DNA from: Pseudomonas putida
GTDB lineage: Bacteria > Pseudomonadota > Gammaproteobacteria > Pseudomonadales > Pseudomonadaceae
DNA: 64,000 nucleotides
Assembly: GCF_028682455.1 (NCBI RefSeq)
Contig: NZ_JANHLD010000004.1
Coordinates: 124,001-188,000, forward strand
Direction of reading: 5' to 3'
Shown here: positions 18,097 to 26,275 of the stretch, piece after piece
Numbering within the stretch: position 1 is the first letter of the stretch
Layout of the letters: the number at the start of each line of letters is the position of its first letter
The notes under the pieces: model-generated
Database searches by the model: none
Seen by the model: only the letters and a program-made list of their open reading frames with translations
Told to the model about the DNA's origin: nothing
Position numbers and translations under genes: made by a program

Positions 18097-19566
18097 TTAG
18101 CCCACCCGGTAGTTTGGCGCTTCTTTGGTGATCTGTACGTCATGTACATGGGATTCGGCCATACCGGCACCGGTGATGCGCACGAACTCAGGCTTGGTAC
18201 GCATCTCTTCGATGTTGGCGCTGCCGGTGTAACCCATCGAGGAACGCAGGCCACCCATCAGTTGGTGAATGATCGCGGTCAGGGTGCCCTTGTACGGCAC
18301 ACGACCTTCGATACCTTCCGGAACCAGCTTCTCGGCACCGGCCGAGGAGTCCTGGAAGTAGCGGTCCGAAGAGCCCTGGGCCTGGGACATTGCACCCAGC
18401 GAGCCCATGCCGCGGTAAGCCTTGTACGAACGGCCCTGGAACAGTTCGATCTCGCCCGGTGCTTCTTCGGTACCGGCGAACATCGAGCCCATCATCACAG
18501 CCGAGGCACCGGCAACGATGGCCTTGGACAGGTCACCGGAGAAGCGAATGCCACCGTCGGCGATCAATGGGATTCCAGTGCCTTCCAGTGCAGCGGCAAC
18601 ATTGGCGATGGCGCTGATCTGCGGAACGCCGACACCGGCGACGATGCGGGTGGTGCAGATCGAGCCTGGGCCGATACCGACCTTGACGGCATCGGCGCCG
18701 GCTTCAGCCAGGGCCTTGGCAGCGGCGCCAGTGGCGATGTTGCCGCCGATGACCTGGACCTGCGGGAAGTTTTCCTTGACCCAGCGAACGCGGTCGATAA
18801 CGCCCTTGGAGTGACCGTGGGCAGTATCGACCACCACCACGTCCACACCGGCGGCAACCAGGGCCGAAACGCGATCAGCGGTGTCTTTGCCGGTACCGAC
18901 GGCAGCGCCGACGCGCAGGCGACCCTGGTCGTCCTTGCTGGCCAGCGGGTAGGCTTTGGCCTTCTCGATATCGTTGACGGTCATCATGCCCTTGAGGGCG
19001 AATTTGTCGTCGACGATCAGGACGCGTTCGATGCGGTGCTTGTGCAGCAGCTCGCGCGCTTCGTTCTTGTCGGCGCCTTCCTTGACAGTGACCAGGCGCT
19101 CTTTTGGCGTCATCACTTCACGGACGCTGGCGTCCAGGCGGCTTTCGAAACGTACGTCGCGGGAGGTGACGATACCGACCAGGTCACCGTTGTGCAGCAC
19201 CGGAACGCCGGAGATGTTGTTCAGGCGGGTCAGTTCGAACAGGTCACGTACCGTGGCGTCGGCCTCGATGGTGATAGGGTCCTTGACCACACCGGCTTCG
19301 AACTTCTTGACCTTGCGCACTTCGGCAGCTTGCTGCTCGATGGTCATGTTCTTGTGGATGATGCCGATGCCGCCTTCCTGGGCCATGGCGATGGCCAGAC
19401 GGGCTTCGGTCACGGTGTCCATGGCGGCGGAAACCAACGGAATGTTCAGCTCGATGCCACGGGTCAAACGGGTCTTGAGACTGACTTCATTGGGTAGCAC
19501 CTCTGAATAACCAGGCACTAGGAGAATGTCGTCGAAGGTCAGGGCTTCTTGGCTGATACGCAGCAT
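18097..19566 (-). CDS. guaB: IMP dehydrogenase
   Basis: A 489-residue enzyme that oxidises IMP to XMP with NAD+, the committed step of guanine nucleotide synthesis. The start MLRISQEALTFDDILLVPGY is typical. A CBS-pair insert lies at about residues 95-205, and the catalytic loop GSICTTRIVAGVGVPQ carries the active Cys. The start at 19566 is the conserved one; an upstream ATG (19632) would read through the promoter. The promoter has a strong -10/-35 pair (see separate entry). First gene of guaB-guaA. Confidence 0.98.
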   Translation of the reverse strand: MLRISQEALTFDDILLVPGYSEVLPNEVSLKTRLTRGIELNIPLVSAAMDTVTEARLAIAMAQEGGIGIIHKNMTIEQQAAEVRKVKKFEAGVVKDPITIEADATVRDLFELTRLNNISGVPVLHNGDLVGIVTSRDVRFESRLDASVREVMTPKERLVTVKEGADKNEARELLHKHRIERVLIVDDKFALKGMMTVNDIEKAKAYPLASKDDQGRLRVGAAVGTGKDTADRVSALVAAGVDVVVVDTAHGHSKGVIDRVRWVKENFPQVQVIGGNIATGAAAKALAEAGADAVKVGIGPGSICTTRIVAGVGVPQISAIANVAAALEGTGIPLIADGGIRFSGDLSKAIVAGASAVMMGSMFAGTEEAPGEIELFQGRSYKAYRGMGSLGAMSQAQGSSDRYFQDSSAGAEKLVPEGIEGRVPYKGTLTAIIHQLMGGLRSSMGYTGSANIEEMRTKPEFVRITGAGMAESHVHDVQITKEAPNYRVG

Positions 19567-19603
19567 CGCGGGGGCTCCCGGGCGGGAAAAATGGAAGCGC
19601 GCC

Positions 19604-19632
19604 ATTATACTCATCCAGAGCCCTTCGCTCAA
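19604..19632 (-). promoter_or_regulatory. Sigma-70 promoter of guaBA with GC-rich discriminator
   Basis: Minus strand: -35 TTGAGC (19632-19627), a 17-base spacer, and a perfect -10 TATAAT (19609-19604), followed by GGCGCGC. A GC-rich discriminator is what stringently controlled promoters such as E. coli guaB carry, so ppGpp control is inferred. Confidence 0.8.
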
Positions 19633-19651
19633 TGTAAAGATGGCCCTTCGG

Positions 19652-20209
19652 TCAGTTGCCTGCGCGCACTACCTGCACCACGGCCACCGGCTGGTCCAGC
19701 CAGTCGGCGAAGTCATCGAGAAACGCTTGCTTGAAACCCGCTTCGCTCCAGTTGTTGAAGATGAAACCCAAATTGGAAAACGCGCAGGGCTGCAGGAACA
19801 GAAAGCCGTTGATGTCGTCTTCATGGCCGCACAACGGGCAAATGAAATTGTCGGTCTGCCCCGGCATCCACTCTTCCAGGCTTTCGAACAGCGCCACGCC
19901 CACTTCCTTGCGGCATTCGGCGCAGCCGGCTTCTTCGAGAAAGCCGTCAAGCGGGGTATAGATGCAGCGCTTGGTGATGACTTCAAGGCCATTGACCGGC
20001 TGACCGAAGGGCAGCAGCTCCGGACGCTCGACCACTTTGCGCGCACCTTCGGCAATCGCATACGCCATGCGGTTGCCGGTACTGCCACAGGTGCTCAACT
20101 GCTCCTCGATGACCTTCTCGCGCACCAGCCAGCGCAGGATGGCCCGGGCGCGGGGCTCATGCACAGGGACAGTGGAGATCTTCGGGACAATGATGCTCTG
20201 GGTAATCAT
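19652..20209 (-). CDS. Conserved hypothetical protein with a CxxC...CxxC zinc site
   Basis: A 185-residue protein of unknown function. It contains CAEC (C96/C99) and CPLC (C124/C127), consistent with a small treble-clef or rubredoxin-like zinc site. I recall similar Pseudomonas proteins mislabelled as sugar ABC transporter ATPase; there is no Walker A or B motif here, so that label would be wrong. No signal peptide or membrane segment is seen, so it is likely cytoplasmic. The start MITQSIIVPKIS at 20209 is chosen over an ATG four codons upstream. The TauE-like gene lies 18 bp upstream on the same strand. Confidence 0.7.
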   Translation of the reverse strand: MITQSIIVPKISTVPVHEPRARAILRWLVREKVIEEQLSTCGSTGNRMAYAIAEGARKVVERPELLPFGQPVNGLEVITKRCIYTPLDGFLEEAGCAECRKEVGVALFESLEEWMPGQTDNFICPLCGHEDDINGFLFLQPCAFSNLGFIFNNWSEAGFKQAFLDDFADWLDQPVAVVQVVRAGN

Positions 20210-20227
20210 GACGGCAGCCAAACATGC

Positions 20228-21010
20228 TCAAAGCCGCCAGTTTACCTCACTCAAGTAGCGACCGATCAGGGCAATGCCGCTGCACAGCACCAGCCAGGTC
20301 ACCAGGCGCACAAAGGTTTCGCGGGACATGTTCAGGGTCAGGCGCCGTGACAGCCACAGGCCTGCCGCCATCATCGGCACCAGCAACAAGGCCAGCAGCA
20401 ACAAGGTGCCATCGGCGTACACACCCGCCAACAGGAACAAGCCCAGGCGAACCACGGTGCTGCAACTGATCAAAGCGCTTTGCGTCGCCCGGGCCTGCTC
20501 GACCGATGCCACGCGGGCATTGAGATAAAGCGCATAGAGAAAACCGCCACTCCCGAACAAGGCCCCGAACAGCCCTCCTACCACACCGGCCGGCACCGAC
20601 CAGCCTGCCGACAGTCGCCTGGGCCTGGCCCGTACCGCCAGGCTGTACAACGCATAAGCACAGACGAACACCCCCATCGACAACAGCAGCCACTCGGACT
20701 TGAGCCGGAGCAGGAACAGCACGCCCAGGCTGCAGCCCACGGCCATGCAGGGCAGCAGGCGCAACAGTTCAGCGCGCACCACAGCCTTGCGGGAAGGCAG
20801 CCAGTTACCGAAGGCCGCAACGAAATCCAGCAACACCAGCAGTGGAATGATGCGCGACAGGGGCATGAAGTGGATCAGCACAGGGCCCGCGACCAATGCA
20901 GTGCCGAAACCGGCAATGCCGAAAACGATGTACGCCACGCCGATCCCCAGGGTGATGAATACCCAGTCGAATGCGGTAAATGGCAGCTCCAGAACAAAGG
21001 TGGAAAGCAT
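20228..21010 (-). CDS. TauE/SafE-family membrane permease
   Basis: A 260-residue integral membrane protein with about eight hydrophobic segments. The GIAGFGTALVAGPVLIHFMP segment near the N-terminus and its internal counterpart GLFGALFGSGGFLYALYL near the middle are the repeated motifs of the TauE/SafE (DUF81) family. Members are proposed to export sulfite, sulfoacetate or other organosulfur anions; the substrate here is unknown. It probably shares a transcript with the zinc-ribbon gene 18 bp downstream. Confidence 0.85.
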   Translation of the reverse strand: MLSTFVLELPFTAFDWVFITLGIGVAYIVFGIAGFGTALVAGPVLIHFMPLSRIIPLLVLLDFVAAFGNWLPSRKAVVRAELLRLLPCMAVGCSLGVLFLLRLKSEWLLLSMGVFVCAYALYSLAVRARPRRLSAGWSVPAGVVGGLFGALFGSGGFLYALYLNARVASVEQARATQSALISCSTVVRLGLFLLAGVYADGTLLLLALLLVPMMAAGLWLSRRLTLNMSRETFVRLVTWLVLCSGIALIGRYLSEVNWRL

Positions 21011-21162
21011 GGAGAGTTCAGTCCTTGATCAATTCCGAGCCACTTTAGCCACCGACAAGCCATGCCGACTACTGCAATATCTTCACTAGACATCTTGAAA
21101 CGGCATAGCTCAGATGACCTCAACCTGGCGGGCAGGAGCAACTGTCTTGATTAGTTAGCTCG

Positions 21163-21232
21163 GTGGGAGCTGGCTTGCCCCGCAATCACCTTCCTGGTCA
21201 CCTCGCATCGCGGGACAAGCCCGCTCCTACAC
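21163..21232. repeat. Paired REP elements upstream of xseA
   Basis: Two inverted REP units, GGGAGCTGGCTTGCCCCGC and CGCGGGACAAGCCCGCTCC, separated by about 25 bases, just upstream of xseA. Confidence 0.8.
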
Positions 21233-21247
21233 ATTATGATGCCGCCC

Positions 21248-22627
21248 ATGATCAAAGACCCCTTCGAAAGACTCGGTCTGGACCGCGAAGTCCTCACCGT
21301 CAGCCAACTCAACGGCCGCGCCCGGGTGCTGCTCGAGGACGTGTTCCGCAATGTCTGGGTCGAAGGCGAGATCTCCAACCTCGCCCGCCCGGCCTCCGGT
21401 CACGTCTATTTCACTCTCAAGGACAGCGGCGCCCAGGTGCGCTGTGCGCTGTTCCGCCAGAACGCAGCGCGGGTGCGCCAGGCCCTGCGCGACGGTCTGG
21501 CGGTCAAGGTGCGCGGCAAGGTTTCGCTGTTCGAGGGCCGCGGCGACTATCAGCTGATTCTCGATACCGTCGAGCCTGCCGGTGACGGTGCGCTGCGCCT
21601 GGCCTTCGAGGCATTGAAGGAAAAGCTCGGCGCCGAGGGCCTGTTCAGTGCCGAGAATAAGGTTGGCCTGCCCGCCCACCCGCAGCGCATCGGTATCGTC
21701 AGCTCGCCTACCGGCGCGGTGATCCGCGACATCATCAGTGTGTTCCGCCGCCGCGCGCCACAGGTCGAGCTCACCCTGATCCCCACCGCGGTCCAGGGCC
21801 GCGAGGCGATCAATCAGATCGTCCGCGCCCTGCAGCTGGCCGACAGCCGCGGCTTCGACGCGCTGATCCTGGCCCGTGGCGGCGGCTCGCTGGAAGACCT
21901 CTGGTGCTTCAACGAAGAGGCCGTGGCCCGGGCCATCGCCGCCTGCGTCACGCCCATCGTCAGCGCGGTGGGCCATGAAACCGACGTTTCGATCAGTGAC
22001 TTCGTCGCCGATGTTCGCGCCCCCACGCCTTCGGCCGCCGCCGAATTGCTGGCCCCGGACAGCAGCGACCTGCAGCGGCGCATCGACAGCCTCAAGCGTC
22101 GCCTGCTGCTGCGTATCCAGAGCCGGCTGACCCATAACCGCCTGCGCCTGGACAGCCTCACCCGACGCCTGCGTCATCCAGGTGAACGCCTGCGCCAACA
22201 GGCCCAGCGCCTGGACGACCTGGACATGCGCCTGCGCCGGGCGTTCGAGCAACGCCTGAACCAGCGTCGCGAACGTCTGGCCCGTCTCGATACGCGCCTG
22301 GCCGCACAACATCCGGGGCGTACCCTGGCACTGCTCAAGCAACGCCTCGACAGCCTGGCCGAACGCTTGCCACGAGCCATGCGCGAAACGCTCAAGGATC
22401 GCCGCCAGCGCCTGCAGGCCCAGGTGCAGACCCTGCACGTGGTCAGCCCGCTGGCGACCCTCGGGCGCGGCTACAGCATCCTGCTCGACGAGCGCGGCCA
22501 GGCCATTCGCAGCGCTGAGCAGACCCGCAACGGCCAACGCCTGACCGCCCGCCTGGGCGAAGGCGAACTGCAGGTGCGGGTCGAAGACAATCACCTGACC
22601 CCGGTCACGCTCTCTCTACTGGATTGA
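21248..22627 (+). CDS. xseA: Exodeoxyribonuclease VII large subunit
   Basis: A 459-residue subunit of ExoVII, which degrades single-stranded DNA. The N-terminal OB-fold (about 18-115) begins LTVSQLNGRARVLLED and contains VWVEGEISNLARPASGHVYF. The catalytic core follows with GRGGGSLEDLW and AVGHETD, and then a long Arg/Leu-rich coiled coil (about 275-405) that builds the ExoVII filament. The start MIKDPFERLG at 21248 is preferred; two further ATGs at 21236 and 21239 belong to the leader. The M23 peptidase gene follows only 3 bp after the stop. Confidence 0.97.
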   Translation: MIKDPFERLGLDREVLTVSQLNGRARVLLEDVFRNVWVEGEISNLARPASGHVYFTLKDSGAQVRCALFRQNAARVRQALRDGLAVKVRGKVSLFEGRGDYQLILDTVEPAGDGALRLAFEALKEKLGAEGLFSAENKVGLPAHPQRIGIVSSPTGAVIRDIISVFRRRAPQVELTLIPTAVQGREAINQIVRALQLADSRGFDALILARGGGSLEDLWCFNEEAVARAIAACVTPIVSAVGHETDVSISDFVADVRAPTPSAAAELLAPDSSDLQRRIDSLKRRLLLRIQSRLTHNRLRLDSLTRRLRHPGERLRQQAQRLDDLDMRLRRAFEQRLNQRRERLARLDTRLAAQHPGRTLALLKQRLDSLAERLPRAMRETLKDRRQRLQAQVQTLHVVSPLATLGRGYSILLDERGQAIRSAEQTRNGQRLTARLGEGELQVRVEDNHLTPVTLSLLD

Positions 22628-22630
22628 ACC

Positions 22631-23455
22631 ATGCCCCGTCTGTTTGCCCCGCTGTTTCTGCTGTGCCTGATGTTCGCCGGCACCGTTCAGGCCAGCTACA
22701 TCACCCGCCAACTGAACAAGCCCGTGCCCGGTGGCGTCGCCGTCGTTAATCTGGGCCCGGCCGCCCAGGCACCAAGCGCACGCTTTGACGGCAAGCCGGT
22801 ACTGGTGGTCAAGGAACAGGACAACTGGCTGGCCATCGTCGGCCTGCCACTGACCCAAAAACCCGGCCCAGCGCAGATCACCCAGGGTTCAAGGACCTTG
22901 AACTTTACAGTTGGCAGCAAGAAGTACCCCGAGCAACGCATCACCCTTAAGAACAAGCGCCAGGTCAACCCCGACCCAGCCGACCTCAAGCGCATCGATG
23001 CCGAGCTTGCCGAGCAGCTCAAGGCCTATCGCAGCTTCAGCCCGAACCTGCCGAGCAACCTGATCCTCGACAAGCCGGTCAGCGGCCCGCTGTCGAGCAA
23101 GTTCGGCGTGCGCCGCTTCTTCAATGGCGAAGAGCGCAACCCTCACGCCGGCCTGGATTTCGCCGTGCCGGCCGGTACGCCGATCAAGACCCCGGCCAAT
23201 GGCAAGGTGATCCTGGTCGGCAACTACTTCTTCAACGGCAACACCGTCTTCGTCGACCATGGCCAGGGCTTTATCAGCATGTTCTGCCACATGTCGAAGA
23301 TCGATGTGAAACCGGGGCAGCTGCTCAGCCGCGGCGCCGTGGTCGGCAAGGTCGGCTCCACCGGACGCGCTACTGGCCCGCACATGCACTGGAACGTCAG
23401 TCTCAACGATGCGCGGGTCGACCCGGCCATTTTCATCGGCGCCTTCCAGCCCTGA
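22631..23455 (+). CDS. M23-family (lysostaphin-like) peptidoglycan endopeptidase
   Basis: A 274-residue exported protein with a signal peptide (cleavage near residue 21, VQA-SY). It has an N-terminal beta-rich region and a C-terminal M23 domain (about 150-270). The zinc and catalytic motifs are HAGLDFA and HMHW. The family cuts peptide cross-links in peptidoglycan or, when metal ligands are lost, regulates amidases; here the ligands look intact. It lies 3 bp after xseA and is co-transcribed with it, ending at a strong terminator. Confidence 0.92.
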   Translation: MPRLFAPLFLLCLMFAGTVQASYITRQLNKPVPGGVAVVNLGPAAQAPSARFDGKPVLVVKEQDNWLAIVGLPLTQKPGPAQITQGSRTLNFTVGSKKYPEQRITLKNKRQVNPDPADLKRIDAELAEQLKAYRSFSPNLPSNLILDKPVSGPLSSKFGVRRFFNGEERNPHAGLDFAVPAGTPIKTPANGKVILVGNYFFNGNTVFVDHGQGFISMFCHMSKIDVKPGQLLSRGAVVGKVGSTGRATGPHMHWNVSLNDARVDPAIFIGAFQP

Positions 23456-23474
23456 CAACTGGCTTGCGCCATTC

Positions 23475-23505
23475 AAAAAGACCGCGCAACTGGCGCGGTC
23501 TTTTT
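23475..23505 (+). terminator. Intrinsic terminator after the M23 peptidase gene
   Basis: GACCGCGC pairs with GCGCGGTC around a short loop, followed by five T and preceded by five A, so it could act in both directions. Confidence 0.9.
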
Positions 23506-23766
23506 ATTTAAAAACAGCCATAAAATCTCGATAAATTCTGCTTTTTAAGCATTTCTCTCAATTTTTTTTCAAGGCTTGTCAACTTCAACCCCACTGGTTA
23601 GGGTTGAAGCCATGAAGACCTTTCAAACCCTCATCCTGCTTCGTCAACATCGCAGCCTCTGCCTGGTCAGTGCACGACTACCAAGCTGAATCGCGTCGCC
23701 TCGCCCTTTCATCTCGATTTCATTCGGCGGGCCCCTTTCCAGGCCGCACATTCAAGGATTGCTTTC
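23506..23766 (+). other. leuA upstream region: AT-rich segment, inverted repeat and leader ORF
   Basis: The gap between the M23 terminator and leuA is AT-rich at 23506-23580. It then carries a 9-bp inverted repeat CTTCAACCC/GGGTTGAAG (23583-23591 and 23601-23609), followed at once by a short leucine-rich reading frame. A weak promoter-like pair, TTGTCA and TAGGGT with a 17-base spacer, overlaps the repeat. The repeat could therefore be an operator or an RNA hairpin. Confidence 0.5.
23612..23689 (+). CDS. Candidate leuA leader peptide
   Basis: A 25-codon reading frame starting MKTFQTLILLRQHRS, with six Leu in 25 residues including LILL at 7-10 and a second Leu cluster (LCL) at 16-18. It sits 77 bp before leuA, where leucine attenuation leaders are found in other gamma-proteobacteria. 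The ATG follows the right arm of a 9-bp inverted repeat by two bases. The Shine-Dalgarno is weak (TTGAAG) and I do not see a convincing terminator/antiterminator pair before leuA; only a weak GCC-TCGCC/GGCGGGC pairing. Function is therefore a hypothesis. Confidence 0.4.
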   Translation: MKTFQTLILLRQHRSLCLVSARLPS

Positions 23767-25440
23767 ATGACCATGCTCAAAGACCCTTCGAAAAAATACA
23801 GCGCCTTCCCTACCGTCAACTTGCCTGACCGTACCTGGCCATCGAAGACCATCACCCAGGCGCCGATCTGGTGCAGCTCCGACCTGCGCGACGGCAACCA
23901 GTCGCTGATCGAGCCGATGGATGCGGTGAAGAAGCTGCGTTTCTGGAAAACCCTGGTCAGCGTCGGCGTGAAAGAAATCGAAGCGTCGTTCCCTTCTGCC
24001 TCGCAGACCGATTTCGACTTCGTGCGCACCCTGATCGAAGACGGTCACATCCCTGACGACACCACCATCCAGGTGTTGACCCAGGCCCGTGAAGACCTCA
24101 TCGCCCGCACCTTCGAATCCCTGCGCGGTGCCAAAAAGGCCATCGTCCACCTGTACAACGCCACCAGCCCGTCGTTCCGCCGCATTGTCTTCAACCAGGA
24201 CAAGCAAGGCGTGAAGGACATCGCGGTGAACGCGGCCAAACTGTTCGTCAAATACGCCGCCCAGCAGCCTGAAACCCAGTGGACCTTCCAGTACTCGCCT
24301 GAAACCTTCAGCGCCACTGAGCTCGAGTTCGCCAAGGAAGTCTGCGATGCCGTGATCGAGGTGTGGAACCCGACGCCTGAGCACAAGATCATCCTCAACC
24401 TGCCGGCCACCGTCGAAGTCTCGACGCCGAACATCTACGCCGACCAGATCGAGTGGTTCGGCCGCAACGTCAGCCGCCGTGACAGCGTGATCATCAGCCT
24501 GCACACCCACAACGACCGTGGCACGGGCGTCGCCGCCACCGAACTGGGCCTGATGGCCGGTGCCGACCGCGTCGAAGGCTGCCTTTTCGGCAACGGCGAA
24601 CGTACCGGTAACGTCGACCTGGTCACCCTGGCACTGAACCTCTACACCCAGGGTGTGGACCCGGAGCTGGACTTCTCCGACATCGACGGCGTGCGCAAGG
24701 TCGTCGAGGAATGCAACCAGATTCCAGTGCACCCGCGTCACCCGTACGTCGGCGACCTGGTTCACACCGCTTTCTCCGGCTCGCACCAGGACGCTATCCG
24801 CAAGGGCTTCACCCAGCAGAAAGAACACACCAAGTGGGAAGTGCCGTACCTGCCGATCGACCCGGCCGACATCGGCCGCAGCTACGAGGCGGTGATCCGC
24901 GTCAACAGCCAGTCGGGCAAAGGCGGTATCACCTACCTGCTCGAACAGGAATACGGCATCAGCCTGCCACGTCGCATGCAGATCGAATTCAGCCAGGTGG
25001 TACAGGGTGAAACCGACCGCCTGGGCCTGGAGATGACTGCCCAGCAGATCTACAACCTGCTGCACCGCGAATACTTGCAGGCCAACGCGCCATACGCCCT
25101 GGTCAGCCACCGCCTGCAGGAAGAGAACGGCAACAGCAAGGTCGAAGTGGAAGTGTCGAGCGAAGGCGAGACCACCCTGCACTGGCGCGGCAAGGGCAAT
25201 GGCGCCCTCGAAGCACTGGTAGCCGGCCTGCCGGTCGCCGTGGAAATCATGGACTACAACGAGCACGCCATCGGCGCGGGCACCAACGCCAAGGCTGCGG
25301 CCTACATCGAACTGCGCGTGGCCGGCGGTCGTCCGGTGCATGGCGTGGGCATCGATGAAAACATCACCACTGCCAGCTTCAAGGCGCTGTTCAGTGCCCT
25401 GAACCGTTCGTTGAGCCAGCAGGCTGCGAAAGCTGCCTGA
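23767..25440 (+). CDS. leuA: 2-isopropylmalate synthase
   Basis: A 557-residue enzyme that condenses acetyl-CoA with 2-ketoisovalerate, the first step of leucine synthesis. The N-terminal TIM barrel shows WCSSDLRDGNQSLIEPM and the metal-binding HTHNDRGTGVAATELG. The C-terminal LeuA dimer domain (about 430-557), which senses leucine, has the AYIEL segment and the NITTASFKALFSALNR ending. It is the long (LeuA type 2) form. The start MTMLKDPSKKY has an AAGGA upstream. Control by a leader is possible (see the leader ORF), in addition to allosteric feedback. Confidence 0.97.
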   Translation: MTMLKDPSKKYSAFPTVNLPDRTWPSKTITQAPIWCSSDLRDGNQSLIEPMDAVKKLRFWKTLVSVGVKEIEASFPSASQTDFDFVRTLIEDGHIPDDTTIQVLTQAREDLIARTFESLRGAKKAIVHLYNATSPSFRRIVFNQDKQGVKDIAVNAAKLFVKYAAQQPETQWTFQYSPETFSATELEFAKEVCDAVIEVWNPTPEHKIILNLPATVEVSTPNIYADQIEWFGRNVSRRDSVIISLHTHNDRGTGVAATELGLMAGADRVEGCLFGNGERTGNVDLVTLALNLYTQGVDPELDFSDIDGVRKVVEECNQIPVHPRHPYVGDLVHTAFSGSHQDAIRKGFTQQKEHTKWEVPYLPIDPADIGRSYEAVIRVNSQSGKGGITYLLEQEYGISLPRRMQIEFSQVVQGETDRLGLEMTAQQIYNLLHREYLQANAPYALVSHRLQEENGNSKVEVEVSSEGETTLHWRGKGNGALEALVAGLPVAVEIMDYNEHAIGAGTNAKAAAYIELRVAGGRPVHGVGIDENITTASFKALFSALNRSLSQQAAKAA

Positions 25441-25453
25441 GCCTAGCAACGTC

Positions 25454-25509
25454 ATCGCGGGGCAAGCCCACTCCTACAGATTGCTGTAGGAGCGGGCTTG
25501 CCCCGCGAT
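25454..25509. repeat. Inverted REP pair after leuA
   Basis: Two REP units in near-perfect inverted orientation, ATCGCGGGGCAAGCCCACTC and GAGCGGGCTTGCCCCGCGAT, separated by a short centre containing CTACAGATTGCTGTAG. It may form a long stem. Confidence 0.9.
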
Positions 25510-25523
25510 CATTTCTGCAGGCC

Positions 25524-25555
25524 AAAAAAAACGGCGCGCCGACCAAGCGCACCGT
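25524..25555 (-). terminator. Intrinsic terminator of eda
   Basis: On the minus strand ACGGTGCGC pairs with GCGCGCCGT (one wobble) and is followed by a run of eight T, 29 bp after the eda stop codon. Confidence 0.88.
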
Positions 25556-25583
25556 AAAGCCGTGTAGCACACAACGATTCAGT

Positions 25584-26258
25584 TCAATCGAGCAGCGCCA
25601 GTGCCTCAGCGCTGCATGCTTCGATCCTTGCCCAGTCGCCATTCTTGATCCAGCCACTGTCGAGCATCCAGGTACCGCCCACGCACATCACATTGGCCAA
25701 CGCCATGTAGTTACGCACATTGCCCGGGTTGACCCCGCCGGTCGGGCAGAAGCGCACATCGCCGAACGGGCCGGCGAACGCCTTGATCGCCGCCACACCG
25801 CCGCTGATTTCCGCCGGAAACAGCTTGAAGCGCCGATAACCCAGGGCGTAACCCATCATCAGTTCCGAGGGCGTGCTGATCCCCGGCAACAATGGCAGCT
25901 CGCTCTGCACACCCGCCTCCAGAATGTCCTGGGTGATGCCTGGGGTGACCACGAACTGCGCGCCCGCCGCTTCGACCGCGGCAAACATCTTGCGATCGAG
26001 CACGGTACCGGCGCCCACGCACAGCTCCGGCCGCTGCTCGCGCAGTACCTGGATGGCCTTGAGACCGTGCTGCGAGCGCAGGGTCACTTCCAGGGTCCTG
26101 ATACCACCAGCAGCCAGGGCGTCCGCCAAGGGCAGGATGTCGGCCTCGCGGGCGATGGTGATCACCGGCAGGATGCGCGCCTGGGTGCAGATCTGATCGA
26201 TCCGGGCAATTTTGTCGGCCATGGAATCTCCCGGCTGTTTCAGTTCAAGCGTGGTCAT
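25584..26258 (-). CDS. eda: 2-dehydro-3-deoxy-6-phosphogluconate (KDPG) aldolase
   Basis: A 224-residue class I aldolase that splits KDPG to pyruvate and glyceraldehyde-3-phosphate, the last Entner-Doudoroff step. Motifs present are LEVTLRS (catalytic Glu), KLFPAE (Schiff-base Lys) and CPTGGVNPGNV. The start at 26258 is chosen because AAGGA stands nine bases before it. A second in-frame ATG at 26279 overlaps the pgl stop as ATGA but has a weak ribosome site; coupling through that start is possible. It is the last gene of zwf-pgl-eda. Confidence 0.95.
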   Translation of the reverse strand: MTTLELKQPGDSMADKIARIDQICTQARILPVITIAREADILPLADALAAGGIRTLEVTLRSQHGLKAIQVLREQRPELCVGAGTVLDRKMFAAVEAAGAQFVVTPGITQDILEAGVQSELPLLPGISTPSELMMGYALGYRRFKLFPAEISGGVAAIKAFAGPFGDVRFCPTGGVNPGNVRNYMALANVMCVGGTWMLDSGWIKNGDWARIEACSAEALALLD

Positions 26259-26275
26259 GACGGCAGGTCCTTGGC

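Noticed and set aside
23752..25455. A 567-codon minus-strand open frame opposite leuA
   Set aside because: Fully antisense to leuA, with Asp/Gly/Val-rich low-complexity content typical of shadow frames.
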